A program made the position numbers and the translations under genes. From Paratinospora sagittata (lineage: Eukaryota; Streptophyta; Magnoliopsida; Ranunculales; Menispermaceae): DNA of 64,000 nucleotides. Within the stretch, counting starts at the first letter, position 1, and each line of letters starts with the position of its first letter. A model generated the notes under the pieces. That model saw only the letters and a program-made list of their open reading frames with translations, was not told the origin of the DNA and made no database searches. Shown piece after piece: positions 34,245 through 51,625 of this stretch. Where the stretch lies: assembly GCA_035771175.1 (NCBI GenBank), contig CM069598.1, positions 13,002,539 to 13,066,538 on the forward strand, given 5' to 3'.

Positions 34245-34545
34245 CGCTGTTTGATGCTCCTTTCTTCTACGCCGCGCAACGCCGCCTTCAGAACCAAAGT
34301 GGCCGCTCTCGATTCTTCCCTAAAAGCAAGTATTTGTACGAGAACCGCGAATAGCTAAATTACAAAACGGCCCTTAGTTTTATTTTCGGTGATTTCTTTT
34401 ATTATTACTGGTGTTTGTATACACGAGGACCTATAGCGTGAGGTGTAGGAAAAAAAATAAAAATTAATTAATTAATTTTTTTAAAATAAAAATAATATAA
34501 ACTTTTTAAAAATATTTTAAGTAGAGAAAAAGGGTTTATCTTCTT
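34245..34545 (-). promoter_or_regulatory. Probable 5' UTR and core promoter of the RRM gene
   Basis: This stretch lies directly upstream of the RRM start codon at 34244. The first ~90 bases are GC-rich and the rest AT-rich. No clear TATA box is seen, so the transcription start cannot be fixed. The tandem repeats at 34546-35170 begin 300 bases upstream. Confidence 0.4.
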
Positions 34546-35170
34546 TAATCGCACGTTAATTTGTTGGTATAGGGAGCGTATATCAGATAGATTGAGGGAC
34601 TTAGTTACAAGTTTAAGCTTTGCTTCGACCAAATTTTGGGTGAGAGAAACGCCTATAAACCTTTATAGAATCTTAAATTTTAAAATAACTAGTCTCGACC
34701 CAAAAGAAAAGAGGACACCTCTAATGCCCTGCCAAAGTAATTAGTGGTAATCGTACGTTAATTTGTTGGTATAGGGAGCGGATCCTGAGATAGATTGAGG
34801 GACTTAGTCACAGGTTTAAGCTTTGCTTCGACCAAATTTTGGGTGAGAGAGCGCCTATAAACCTTTATAGAATCTTAAATTTTAAAATAACTAGTCTCGA
34901 CCCAAAAGAAAAGAGGACACCCCCCACCTTTATGATGCCCTGCCAAAGTAATTGGTGGTAATCGTACGTTAATTTGTTGGTATAGAGAGCGGATCCTGAG
35001 ATAGATTGAGGGACTTAGTCACAGGTTTAAGCTTTGCTTCGACTAAATTTTGGATGAGAGAAGCGCCTATAAATCTTTATAGAATCTTAAATTTTAAAAT
35101 AACTAGTCTCGACCCAAAAAAAAAGAGGACACCTCCCACCTTTATGATGCCCTGCCAAGGTAATTGGTGG
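34546..35170. repeat. Three tandem 202-212-bp repeats upstream of the RRM gene
   Basis: Units start TAATCGYACGTTAATTTG at 34546, 34748 and 34959 and end near 35170. All contain GATAGATTGAGGGACTTAG and AACTAGTCTCGACCCAAAA. Units 2 and 3 are the most alike (both have GCGGATCCTGAGATAG, which unit 1 lacks). No open frame or transposon domain is recognised. Confidence 0.9.
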
Positions 35171-35176
35171 TAAAAG

Positions 35177-35198
35177 CCCCCCCCCCCCCCCCCCCCCC
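35177..35198. repeat. Run of 22 cytosines
   Basis: An uninterrupted C22 run directly abuts the end of the third tandem repeat. Its length may be unreliable in any assembly. Confidence 0.9.
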
Positions 35199-36035
35199 GC
35201 GGTTATCCAGCATGCTCAAGGTTAAAATGTCACTTTAATGCTATTTAACGCATGCTCCACACTGATTAAAAAACACCTGATACATGTCTCCAAGAACAGA
35301 GTTGAACTTTGTTTTTGGCTTTTCGTAGTTTGTTCAGGTCTTGTTTGAATTCTTTGAATTTCATGTACCTTTTGTCATAGTGCTATTTTATCTTGCTATT
35401 GGAGGTCCATTATCATACCAACTCATGATATGCTAATGAGACTATATATTCACGATTACGAATCGTTGAGGTATTTGTGCAAATAGGTGTAATCTATATA
35501 ATTACAAAAATTATTAAAAGCCTCAATAATTTCTGTAAATAAATAAATAAATAAACCACTTAGCAGAGAACTCTTATACATTTTTTTTAATACATTCTGA
35601 TTTCTGAGACTTGAATGAGCCAAGATCCTAGTACAACAGCCGAATGACACCTTATTTAACTCGTGAATACACCACTAGTGACAAAGTCTTTTTACTTACT
35701 AAGCTTGATTTTGTGAAGATTTCTAGTTATTATCAAATTATTAAATTTTAAAATTCAAACCACTATGACATTTCCATAAACTCCAAAATCATTTTTTTTT
35801 CCTTTGTGTGTATATATATTCTTTTATGAGAGTATACATATCATAAATATGAATTGGTCTCAAGTATTTCTATTTTTTTATATATATATTTTGAGCTTAA
35901 GTATTCATAAATATGCACTTAATTACACCCTTTTTATTCTCATTTGTAGTGGTTTACAGGGATTACAAGAAGGATACAGTAATTTTCTCTGTTCTCTTTT
36001 AGTAAACAAAGCTGATTGGAAATTAAGAATACACA
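35199..36035. other. Intergenic DNA downstream of TPS1
   Basis: AT-rich sequence that includes the TPS1 3' flank (TPS1 is on the minus strand and stops at 36036). No gene is recognised. Confidence 0.5.
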
Positions 36036-39333
<3,298 letters not shown>

Positions 39334-39403
39334 GTTATACAGTGTACTGTTTCTTGAATTTGGTTTATGATGTTGTGTTGCAAATTGTAACACCTTTGTG
39401 TTG

Positions 39404-39418
39404 TATATAAATATATAT
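39404..39418 (-). promoter_or_regulatory. Probable TATA box of TPS1
   Basis: On the minus strand TATATATTTATATAC lies about 70-85 bases upstream of the TPS1 ATG, leaving room for a short 5' UTR. No alternative TATA box is closer. Confidence 0.55.
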
Positions 39419-40992
39419 TTGTAGATTTGCATGTGGTTGGCTCGTGTTGAATTAGTATGTTCTAGATAAATTTAAAGCACCAGGAGCAATGACTAGTTTC
39501 CTCCAAACAAAATTATTTTTTTAGACAACCACAGAAGATATTTCTCTTCTATTTTGGACTTGTGTTTGGGTCTACAGAAGTCTAGAATAATCGATTAATT
39601 CAAGTGGTTTTGAAACATGCAAAAATGAAAATCTTAAATTGGACGGCAACGATTTAGATAATTTTTTTAAGGCAAGAAATATTGCTCTAGTCATATTCGT
39701 GAATGAAGTGATGCAACTTTAGACTTTAGTTAGAAAGATGTAATCTTTGAATCAAATGAAAGAAAGATGTAATCTTAATTTGATTATTTCGATTTATAAA
39801 TTCTGAACAAGATTGGTTTTTGTTGCATTTGAGGTTTAGATTAAAATTAAGTAACTAAGCCAGATTATGTGCATCCCACCTTGTAACCTTCTCATGTATA
39901 ATATAAGTAGCGCTGTCTATGTATATATCAACATGATTGGAATCTCTTACTTAAATTAAATAATACTCCCTGCTTTCCGGATCCCATTCAATAGGACGTA
40001 ATTTTTTTTTTTTTAAATTCATATTCATGTTAAGAAGATTGTTTTTTTTTTTTTTTTTTTTTTTTTATATATATAAAAAAAATCCTCAATCTTAATAATT
40101 ATAGCAATTTTTATAATCAACTATGTATTTAATAAAAACATATTAATACTTACTAAAAAGAAAAATTCACATCTAGGCCGTTCCTTTCATATATTGTTTA
40201 CATATTGATGCACTCCTCTGGCAGCCACTACCTTGTGCTGGATCGAATAATTGACGATACCCATTTTTTGAGAGTAATTTCTGGTATTAGTTAAGAGTTA
40301 TTTTTTTCTATTTCAAAAAAAAAAAAAAAAAGATTTTTTCTGATCATAATAATTGGAACAAAAAAATAGCTGGGGCAGATCTTTATACAATTAGGATCAA
40401 CAAAAAGGATAAGTTAAGAGGGCAGTCATTTGTTATATATGTACATACATAACAAGAAAATATTTTAATTATCTCTTCAAATCTATTGCAATGGTAGTCA
40501 GGCAAAAGAAAGACCTATAATATTGAATAATATTATTAAAGAAGGTATAACTTCCTATAATATATATTATTGTTAACTCTTGAAACAGTAATCTTCAAAA
40601 AAATAAAAAGAAAGACTTTTTTTTTAGTTGAAAATGAATAATTCACCAAAAAAAAATAAAATAAAAATGAATGGCTAAGTTTGAGGTATTGCAGTACACA
40701 AAGAAAGTAGTTAGAGATAAGGACTCGTTTCAAAGTGAAATTTAATTTCAGAAACTATGATTTTAATCTGAAAGTCCAGTGCTTCCAGAACCTTAAAAAG
40801 TAAAACTGTACCATTCCAACCACAAACATTAACATCAGACCGACCACCTTAGCCAAAATCTATCCCTAACATTGAAACAAAACATAAATGCATCTTTCAA
40901 AATTGCACTCTTGAATGGAACTAACAAAAGATCTGTCTGAAACAACAATACTAAGGATTAAAGAAAAGTAGAAAACAGAAACAGAAATCTCA
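39419..40992. other. Intergenic DNA between TPS1 and the uL2 gene
   Basis: AT-rich, with long T runs near 39998-40012 and 40048-40068 and an A run near 40315-40331. It should contain the TPS1 promoter and the uL2 3' UTR (near 40900-40992). No gene is recognised. Confidence 0.5.
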
Positions 40993-43260
<2,268 letters not shown>

Positions 43261-45185
43261 ATTGATGGAAACTATGGTCTTTGGGCCTGTTAGTTTGGTG
43301 TTCGATTTAAAAAATTATTTTTAGAGTTTTTTTTTTAACAAGAAAAATTGAGGAAAACACTTTTTGTTTTTGGTAGTAAGAGTATTATTGTTTTCTTCAA
43401 AACTCCAAAGTTAAATTGAAGAATATTTTTTGAGTTTTCTGAAAACATTTTAACCAAACAAGTTTTTTAAAGAAAAATATTATTTTTGAATTGCATGCCA
43501 AATGGAGCCTTCAAGTTATAGAGAATCGTTTTTTTTTGTCAAAATACTAGAAAGATTCTTCAAGTCATTCTTAACATGAATTTCAATTACATTGATAGGT
43601 GAATGACGTGACAATGATGTGATGCAATTTATGTTATGAGTTAGCTAAGGGTTAGGATAACATTTTTTTTTTTGTTTTTTGTTTTTTTATAAGCTTAATA
43701 CAAAATTAATTAAAAAATTGAATTACAATCTAAAGAACATCTGACCCTAAGGTAGATATCTCTCTTCCGCTAACTTTGAGTATTTGTATAGGAATAAAAA
43801 AAAATAGGAAATGGAATAATAGAACCATTGATATTCAATCATTTAACAAAGATACAAAAAACTTTTTCAATTACTCACTAACACTTAATTGTTTTTGCAG
43901 TTGCTGACTGCTGGCTATGTATTCTTGCTTTGACTAGCTAGTATGTTGATATATACTTCAATACAATTTAATATGTATCGTTATTATCAATTCATCATTG
44001 TTTCCATATAATACTGATGTCATTTCTATAGTTTAGTTAAGCATAAAATAAATGTGAATAATACAAGTGCTTATCTTAATATTTATGTCACAAATAGATG
44101 ACAGCGATCGACTAGTTATCATTTGCTAACTATAGAGTCTATACTTAAACATGGCGTTGGGTTGGAGTTGAGGACCACATTCTCACCCACAAGGAAGGTC
44201 CAACCCAAATGCGAACCTTCATATAGATTACTTAAGTAGTTAAGTATCTTACTTCTGTCGTTTGCATACATTTACTATAGAAATATTATTTGAAGTAAAC
44301 CTTTACTATTGTAATTCTTGTTGAACAAAAGTGGTCGGAGCAGCAATGATGGAAGAAGCACAATGGAGACAAGGGTGAAGCACGTGGAGTTACCAAATTA
44401 ACAAGTTGTTTTATAAGTTCCATCTTTTTTACTTTTCTTTGCTTTTGTTTTTTTTTTCTTCTTGTCAAATTTTGTAGTAGGTTTCGGGTAGAATCCAAAT
44501 TACAGATTCATATTTACACACTTTTACTTATTTTGTATGTTTCCGAGTTTACTCAATCCCCATTTCCTCTACGTGTAATGCATGCGCACAGTTGCTAGTA
44601 TATGATAACAATAAATATTTATAGGATTTGGTGTGGTTGGCAACAAAGTTTCCATTAGATCCAACACGCTCCTCATTGTTATGATAGACTATTGGAGTCG
44701 TAGGAATATCTTTAATCTCGAGATATCTAATATCAAAGTGTCATGATCTTAAGCTATTCACTCATAATTGATGGACGCCTTTTAATTCCTTTTGGGTATT
44801 CTCTTAAGTTTGTGTGAAACTAAAATAGAAAAAAGAAAAAAGAAAAAAAAAAGTTAAGAAAGGAAGAAAGAAAAAAATATGTTGGATGCCATATAGTTAA
44901 TTAACACAATGTGCCGCCAATAGTTAAATACTATAACGAGAACCATATTAGATGTCAAATATATATATAGTGAATAACTTAAGAGAGAGAGAGATACGTT
45001 TACACAAAATAATTAGTGCCTATATTTTAATTAAATAATACAACAAATGCTAAAGTGAGATCTAAAAGTGTATACCCAGAGTGTAAATCACTTATATATA
45101 TATACTATTAAGTTATCTTAAATTATGTACTGATACACGATTTAAGACAATGCAAAAGTAATGAACTTTTTTAGGTGTACATTTT
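43261..45185. other. Intergenic DNA between RPL8 and TPS2
   Basis: AT-rich and without a recognised gene. A MITE-like piece may lie at about 43274-43507 (GGCCTGTTAGTTTGG at the left, CCAAATGGAGCC at the right), but no duplication was found. A second MITE-like repeat at about 45045-45200 abuts the TPS2 stop codon. Confidence 0.45.
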
Positions 45186-45200
45186 GGAATATGGTAATGA
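45045..45200. repeat. MITE-like repeat in the TPS2 3' flank, relative at 48128-48295
   Basis: Both copies begin CTAAAGTGA-ATC-AAAAGT, contain a small inverted repeat in the middle, and end in sequence like GTGTACATTTTGGAATAT or GATGTACACTTTGAATGT. The right end here lies within 10 bases of the TPS2 stop codon, so it probably supplies the 3' UTR. Confidence 0.5.
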
Positions 45201-45206
45201 GTACAT

Positions 45207-48200
45207 TTATGTAGGAATGCTTTCAAATAGCGTAGACTTAATATGCTTTGCAAGGGATGGTAGTTGTTGATGAGCGTCGTAGCCGTACATCAAACTAACC
45301 ATCCTTGCAGAATTATAAACGGCATTTATGAAAGGCGGTGAGAAAGGAGTGGGCGTGAAGAGGCATTCTTTGTTCAATTTTTTCCAGGCATTTGAAATCA
45401 TCTCAAGCACATGTTGTGTTGCATTTTCCATTGTTGAACCCTTATTTTCCTTCATGTAGCACTTTATGTATGACCCATCATGTCCCTGTTGATTTTCATC
45501 CTGCAATAAAAAACATTTAGATAATATTCTTTGAAGAATCACATAACATTAATTTCTGTGATACACGTTGATCCATGAAATCCATATGCAAGTTGCAAAT
45601 GTTAAATTTCTGATAGAGAACCATCTGTTTTTTTCTTATTGGATTCGAGATCGCACTATGATCTCAGCATGGCTACCATGCATATTGACACTAGATGACA
45701 TATATCGTGACAAAAAGTCAAAGAATAATATGATTGTGTATATTTATTATCATACAGATATAGGTAAATGCATCTATATATAAATATTGGAATCATGCAT
45801 TAGTTACTAATGAAGATCAGATGAAGTACAACTTCGTAACTATGAATGATAATAATTAATTTGTGTCACTTTTTTTTAGGTTTGATTAGTAAGTATATTT
45901 TTATTTGTTAAAATGACTTTTAAAAAGTTAATAAGAAGCATGGAGAAATATTATTTTAATTACAAAAATAAAAATGCTTTTATGACCCAAAAGTGATATG
46001 ATGTACGGTCAGTGAAGAATATCTCATTTTCATTTTTTTTCTCTATGATGATGTGGTGATGTGCAAAAAAATATTAAGTCCGTACACGTGTAATTAACTA
46101 TACATTTATATCTAAAGTTTAGAGTTTAGAATTTCGCAAAAAAGAAAAAAGAAAAAAAAACTATCCGTGTAACTACATATTCATAGTTTTATATCCATTA
46201 CATCATTTATAGCATATGTTGGGATGTGTGAAATACACATCTAATGAACGGGAATAATATTATTAATTCAAGGTACTTGATTATTTTTGGTAATAATTGT
46301 AAATACCTTGGCACTTCCCAAGTCATCCCAAAGACGAAGAATAGTTGCAATACAGGATACTGGGTCTGAAATGTTTTCCATGAGCTCGACTGTCTCCTTG
46401 GTTATACCTTCTCCCAGAAGAAAGAAAATGTGAACAAATACCACGTGTACTCCAGAGCTAACTAATCCATTCTTCAAATATGCTTCCACCTTCGGTATGT
46501 GTCCCGATGCGAACCATTTCGCTTCGACTAGGAACGCATTGCAAAGATTTGCCCACTGGATTGATATGCAGTAGTAATTAACATAATGATGCTAAAGTTG
46601 CATGATATGAAATATCGTTTAAGAAACCAATGATCATGAATACATTATTGATTTTCTTCAAATTGTTAGTAATATTCTATATTTGACCCTTAAATCTATC
46701 TCATATGGTATAAAAAAATAAAATTTCCAAACCAAACAAGGAATAGGTTTCCAAACCTAATAAAGTTGTCTAATCTATTGGATAAGGGTTTTCTCATTTC
46801 ATTGATAGTATGAGATGATTATAGTTTATAAATAAGAATTTCTAAGCCTACCCCAACTATGTCTGAGTATTTTTTTCCATCAGACTAAGACTTGGAAGAT
46901 TAATTAGAGATTAAAGATTCCGCATGTTCAAATGGTTGATCTAAGTATAATCTCATCTCATTAATGGTATGAGATGGTTACAATTTATAAATAAGAATCT
47001 CCAAGCCTACCCCAACTATGTAAGATTAATCAGAGATTAAAGATTTTGCATGTTCAAATGGTTGATCTAAGTATAATTTATTTCGCGAGTCATATATATA
47101 TATATATATAGATGCATGGTTAGTTAAGTAATTACCGCTTTTTGTAGCGAGTCTAAGGGATTCCATCCATGTAGTTTGAGAACCTTGGAGCTAATATCAT
47201 CGGTAATGTCATACAAAGCTTTGCAAAAAATCATCATCTGATGTGGTAGTTGTTCCATTCCCTTGAGGTTCCACCTGTAGAAGAAATCGATTCATGAAAT
47301 TAATCATAAAGACGGAGATAAACGTCTTGATGTACCTGTTCAAAAAAAATCTTGATGGTACCTATTGATTGCTTCTGCAAAGAGTATGAGTTCATCAACG
47401 GTCCCATAAACGTCAAAGATGTCATCCATTATGTAGATGAGAGATATTGGCTTTGTTAGCTCAATTCTTTGTTCTGAAAACTTTGGTTCTGTAAGGGCTG
47501 CCATGGACCACGTGTACCACTTAACTGGTTGGTCTCTTGCAAATTTCATCTCTTGTGCAAGACCCAAGTCTCTCCACCACCTAAATTTGCCAAAAACATA
47601 AACTAAAAAAACATCGATGATATATATATATTACACGTTCTTGTTAATTTTTCGCAAGCCGTGCACATAATTTATACAGTACCTTAAAACTTGTAAGAGT
47701 TCTTTCTGATGAAGAGATTGGACAATGTTGAAATCGATTTTGGCAAGTTCGGAAAGGGCGCCATTTGCACTTGTAGTTCTTTCAAGAATCTTGATGTATT
47801 GCTTCGTCATGAACCTTGGCAATCTCTTTTGAGAGGGATATTTTAAGGTGAACTTAACAAGTGAAGCTAGATCTTGGTCCAAAGTTGGTAATGAAGCTTG
47901 AAGCTGATTGCTAGTGAACACATTGGCTTCCTCTAGTATATCCTCTCCTTCTATTCCAAGTTGTGCAGCTTCATATAAACTCATCATTCCTCTTATGTCT
48001 TTGGTTAATAAATCCTTGAATTTCCCATCTTTGCTCTTGAATTTGTTGAAGACATCTTCATAATGCATTGTGGAAGGATAAATTGTTGGGAAACATTAAC
48101 AGATGTGGCAGATGATTAGATAGAGAAAAAAAATACTAAAGTGACATCCAAAAGTATGCAATCAAAATGTATAATACCATTAAATGCTATTGAATTACCT

Positions 48201-49032
48201 CGAATCATGTGTTGGTATATGATTCGAGATAATTTAATAGTGTATGTGGGTGATGTACACTTTGAATGTTAATGTAGCATTACTCTTAGACATAGTTGAC
48301 AAATGATTAGATGTGTATTATGGGACATGTGATTATGATGAATTGTTGTATTTAAGTTGGAACAATAGGGGTAACAGTTAAGATCCAAACCTGCCCAACA
48401 TAATTATAAAATGTTTTGTATACAAATTGATAGTATATAAAACTATGAAGTCAAAAAAGCCCACCTGCAGGAACATGATACCCTTCTTGTCTCAGTAACC
48501 TGAAGCAAAGAGAAACGTTGAACAAATCAAGGCCATAAAGGGACGCACCAATATTACTACCCACAAAGCTTCTATATAGCCTACTTAAGGCCACTTTTAT
48601 TTCCTCCTTAAAGTGGTAATCAATATCAAGATGCTGAAGAGTATCAATCATGATCATGCAACCCTCTGGCTTTTCTTGTTTAAGCAGTTCCTCTCTAATA
48701 GTTCCCTTCAACTTTTCATATAGCTGGCATGAGCCCACCTACAAGCAGACCATTATATATACATTGTACAATATAAGATGTTAGACAAGAAGTTCAATTA
48801 GAAGTACACACTAAGCTTAAGCATTTCTATATAGAAATGATAGAAAATTAATGAGAATACGAGTGAAATGGATATATATGGTAGAGGGGGAGCTTGCCGT
48901 GTAATCTTTGGAGAGCATAGAAATCAGGCTTAATTGGTCATGGGTGATGCTTTTACAGCAGGCAATATTGTCCAGTTCTTTGGTTTCATTTGGAGAGAGT
49001 GACGAGACACGAATTTCACTGGTGAAGGCCAT
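45207..49032 (-). CDS. TPS2: TPS-g terpene synthase, linalool/nerolidol type (7 exons, 560 aa)
   Basis: Minus-strand exons are 49032-48898, 48738-48465, 48055-47683, 47580-47362, 47274-47136, 46555-46307 and 45500-45207. Exons 3-6 (373, 219, 139, 249 bp) equal those of TPS1. Motifs are DDIFD at 313-317 and DDLGSAKDE at 457-465 (NSE/DTE), followed by [11 protein letters not shown]. The RRx8W motif is absent, which is typical of TPS-g enzymes. These make acyclic alcohols such as linalool (from geranyl diphosphate) or nerolidol (from farnesyl diphosphate). Exon 1 encodes only 45 residues without an obvious transit peptide, so a cytosolic enzyme is plausible. Intron 1 has a GC donor (ACG/GCAAGC). 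The only in-frame downstream GT gives the wrong phase. The acceptor before exon 3 is weak (TATGAAG). A cDNA would settle both. Confidence 0.9.
46792..47080. repeat. Imperfect tandem duplication in TPS2 intron 5
   Basis: Copies at 46792-46950 and 46951-47080 share AAGCCTACCCCAACTATGT and CATGTTCAAATGGTTGATCT. The second copy lacks about 30 bases after ACTATGT. Confidence 0.8.
48128..48295. repeat. MITE-like repeat with central hairpin in TPS2 intron 2
   Basis: This is a relative of 45045-45200. The centre holds TTACCTCGAATCAT and then TATGATTCGAGATAA, an inverted repeat of about 14 bases. It has no coding capacity. Confidence 0.55.
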
Positions 49033-49100
49033 ACGGCAGGAATATTCAAACAGAGAAAATAAGAGCTTTGGGATGAAGCAATTGCTATTAGCTAGTCTTT

Positions 49101-49107
49101 ATTTATA
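49101..49107 (-). promoter_or_regulatory. Probable TATA box of TPS2
   Basis: TATAAAT on the minus strand, about 70 bases upstream of the TPS2 ATG. A second TTTATAGCTA copy lies about 48 bases further upstream, suggesting a local duplication. Confidence 0.55.
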
Positions 49108-49109
49108 GC

Positions 49110-50695
49110 TAGTGCAGAGATGAAGTAGTTGGAATCAAATAGTCCCGTATTTATAGCTACTGTCGTCAGTATTAAGCACAAAAGTTGAAGAGGAATGCTA
49201 CAGGATTGGAAAAATACTACATGTTTAAAACGCAAACACAGACACCCAAACCAAACTGGCGTTTACCGAAATTATTAGGCGCGAAAAGGGCCTTCACCGA
49301 CTTTTGTTGCTCACTGCGCGACTCACATTTCCCTGTGTCTTGAGCCATTAAGGAATTAATGATTTATTGGCGCGACCTTATAAAAGAATAACAAGTGGGC
49401 TCAAGGACGGTGCTAACCCACCGATCACCTGCTTACCAGGTGACCGGGGCAGCCTGTCTTTAATTACTACTTTTTAAACCAAATATCCAAGATATATATA
49501 TATATATATACCACTAGGATACATATGAATCAAATATCACCTGTTTGATACATTTTGAACCTTTTATGAAATAACTAGCTAAAATGAATAAATCATGAAA
49601 AGAAGGATAGTCATGCAAATTATAACATAAAAAAATGAATCCTCTTTTTCTGATAAAATAGGGGAGAACTAAGTACTCATCAACAATATCTGTTTTGTAT
49701 TAATGTAAATGAATATTTCTGATAGCTATAGCTACATACGATTCAATAATTACATCATCACATATTTTTTAGATTCTTTTTATGCTTTATCAATAATCTT
49801 TATATAACTGGAATTTACTATTAAAATTTGTTTTTGAGTGCACTTTTGCAATTAAACTTGTTTACATGTATCATAATTATTTTCTACCTATGGTTAATTT
49901 TTATATCTATCATTAACATCATTATCCCAGAAACCAAACAGTTTAGAAACCTAGTTATAAAATAATAGTAAAGAAATAAACTGGTGTTTAATAAGTACAT
50001 CTTAATTTAAAAATACTAATCAATTTATTTCAATATTTGACAGTTTAGAATAAAATAGATTTCCAAAAAATTTGAAAAAAAAAATGACTTTAATGGTAAA
50101 TAATAAGTGTAAGAATCATATTAATTACATGTTCAATTATAGTTTAATGGTAGTTATCTTTGCCAGAGTTGATGTGACAAAACTTTATGTTGATTAAATA
50201 TTAGTTACCAAATATATATAACCCTCCATTTTATTCATACTTAGGACTAATTGTGTACAAAGTGCCCAAACCAAATATATATAGTCAACATAAGCGGAGT
50301 TAATTTGGTGTTTCTTGATTACTCTTTTTCTTTGATAACTATTTTATAATGATATGGGCACATATAGATGTGGAAAATTAACTTTTACAACTCTTGGACT
50401 AGAAAATAATAATAAATAAATAAAAAATTTCACCAGCTCAATTAAAAAAAGAATAATATTTGACTAATACATTTTGTTAATATTGTCTTTTTGAGTTATT
50501 AGATCAATTCGTATCTCGTGTCGTGAAACGAGGGACAGCATTAGCTTTTGTGTTAATATGGGTTCATTCATGGTCAAACCCATAAACATGAACCCACATC
50601 ATAATTCAAAAACCAACACTCACCCTTTAAAAATTATTTCACAGACGAAATAAATATTTTCAGAATGCATAAAAAATGTAACATAAAGTTGTTAA
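49110..50695. other. Intergenic DNA upstream of TPS2
   Basis: AT-rich with no gene recognised. A near-palindrome CCGATCACCTG-cttac-CAGGTGACCGG sits at 49421-49446 in an otherwise GC-richer patch (49240-49460). It is of unknown meaning. Confidence 0.45.
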
Positions 50696-51003
50696 AAAAA
50701 AGAGCTTAAAAAAGGATAGGTAAAATAGTTAGGAATTAACTACTTAAAAAAATTATTTTAATTTAAAATTCTGTCATTCATCCTCAAATTAATTAGTAGT
50801 TTACTCAAAATATTTGCAATAGAACAATATATTTTAAGTAGGATAAGAAAATTTGACAATTTTACCTTTATATACAGTGGGTTCTATACTTGATTTTTAC
50901 AATTGCTTGCTGAGACCCGACTATTTTGAATTGGGGCCTAAGTTCTTTATCCAAATTCAACCCTAATTTAGGTAGTGTTTAACCCATTTATACTAGGTAA
51001 AAT
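50696..51003. repeat. Duplicated intergenic segment, partner at 57110-57484
   Basis: This shares with the partner an ordered series of blocks: AATTAATTAGTAG, GAACAATATATTTTA, TTTTACAATTGCTTG, GAGACCCGAC and CCTAAGTTCTTTATCC. Both copies are on the same strand with small differences. The partner carries an extra 70-bp tandem duplication. Confidence 0.8.
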
Positions 51004-51091
51004 TTGACATAACTTGCCATCCATGAGGCCACATCTCATATATATTGTTAAACAAAGTCTTTTAAGTCTCAACGGCTGCATGGCTCCAAGT

Positions 51092-51625
51092 TAGGCGTGG
51101 CAAAAAAAAAAAGGTATAGATAGGTATGGGTCCGACAATGCTTCATACTAATGAACACATGACATTTTTATACTTGACCAATTTTAAAAAATAGATAGCA
51201 AGTGTTTATTCGAACCCGAATCTCTTAAAATCTAGGTAACCCGAGTTTGTCTGTACCTGTATATTTAAAAATATATATATAATGATAAAATATATTTTTT
51301 TAATAAATAAATAAAAATTTCAAGCCAATAGTGATAGAAAACAAAGAAGAGAGAATATAACAAGAAAAAAAGATTTAATAAAAAGTACAAGTTAAAAAGA
51401 TTTAATTAAGCTTAGATCATACCCCAATTAAAATAAAGATACGTTAAATATATTCTTTATATTAAGTAAGAATCGGATATTTAAGTTTTTGAACTTATGT
51501 CCGGACTCAACTCAATTTTTAAACGGATACAAAGTTTTATCTGTACCTAGCTCGACTTTTAAAAAATTTTGTTTCAGAACCATTTTAAAACGAAAATAGA
51601 TTCAAACTCATTTTACCACCGAATG
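51092..51625. mobile_element. Old copy of the hAT MITE family seen at 28266
   Basis: The left end is TAGGCGTGGCAAAA. The interior shares GACAATGC-TCATACTAA, AAAATAGATAGCAA and ATGTCCGGACTC with the 28266 element. The right end TTTTACCACC is degraded. The candidate duplication (CTCCAAGT/TGTAACTT) is no longer convincing. Confidence 0.75.

Noticed and set aside
48840..48897. Extending TPS2 exon 1 to the GT near 48847
   Set aside because: This puts exon 2 out of frame and adds a tail unlike any TPS; the GC donor keeps phase 0 as in TPS3.
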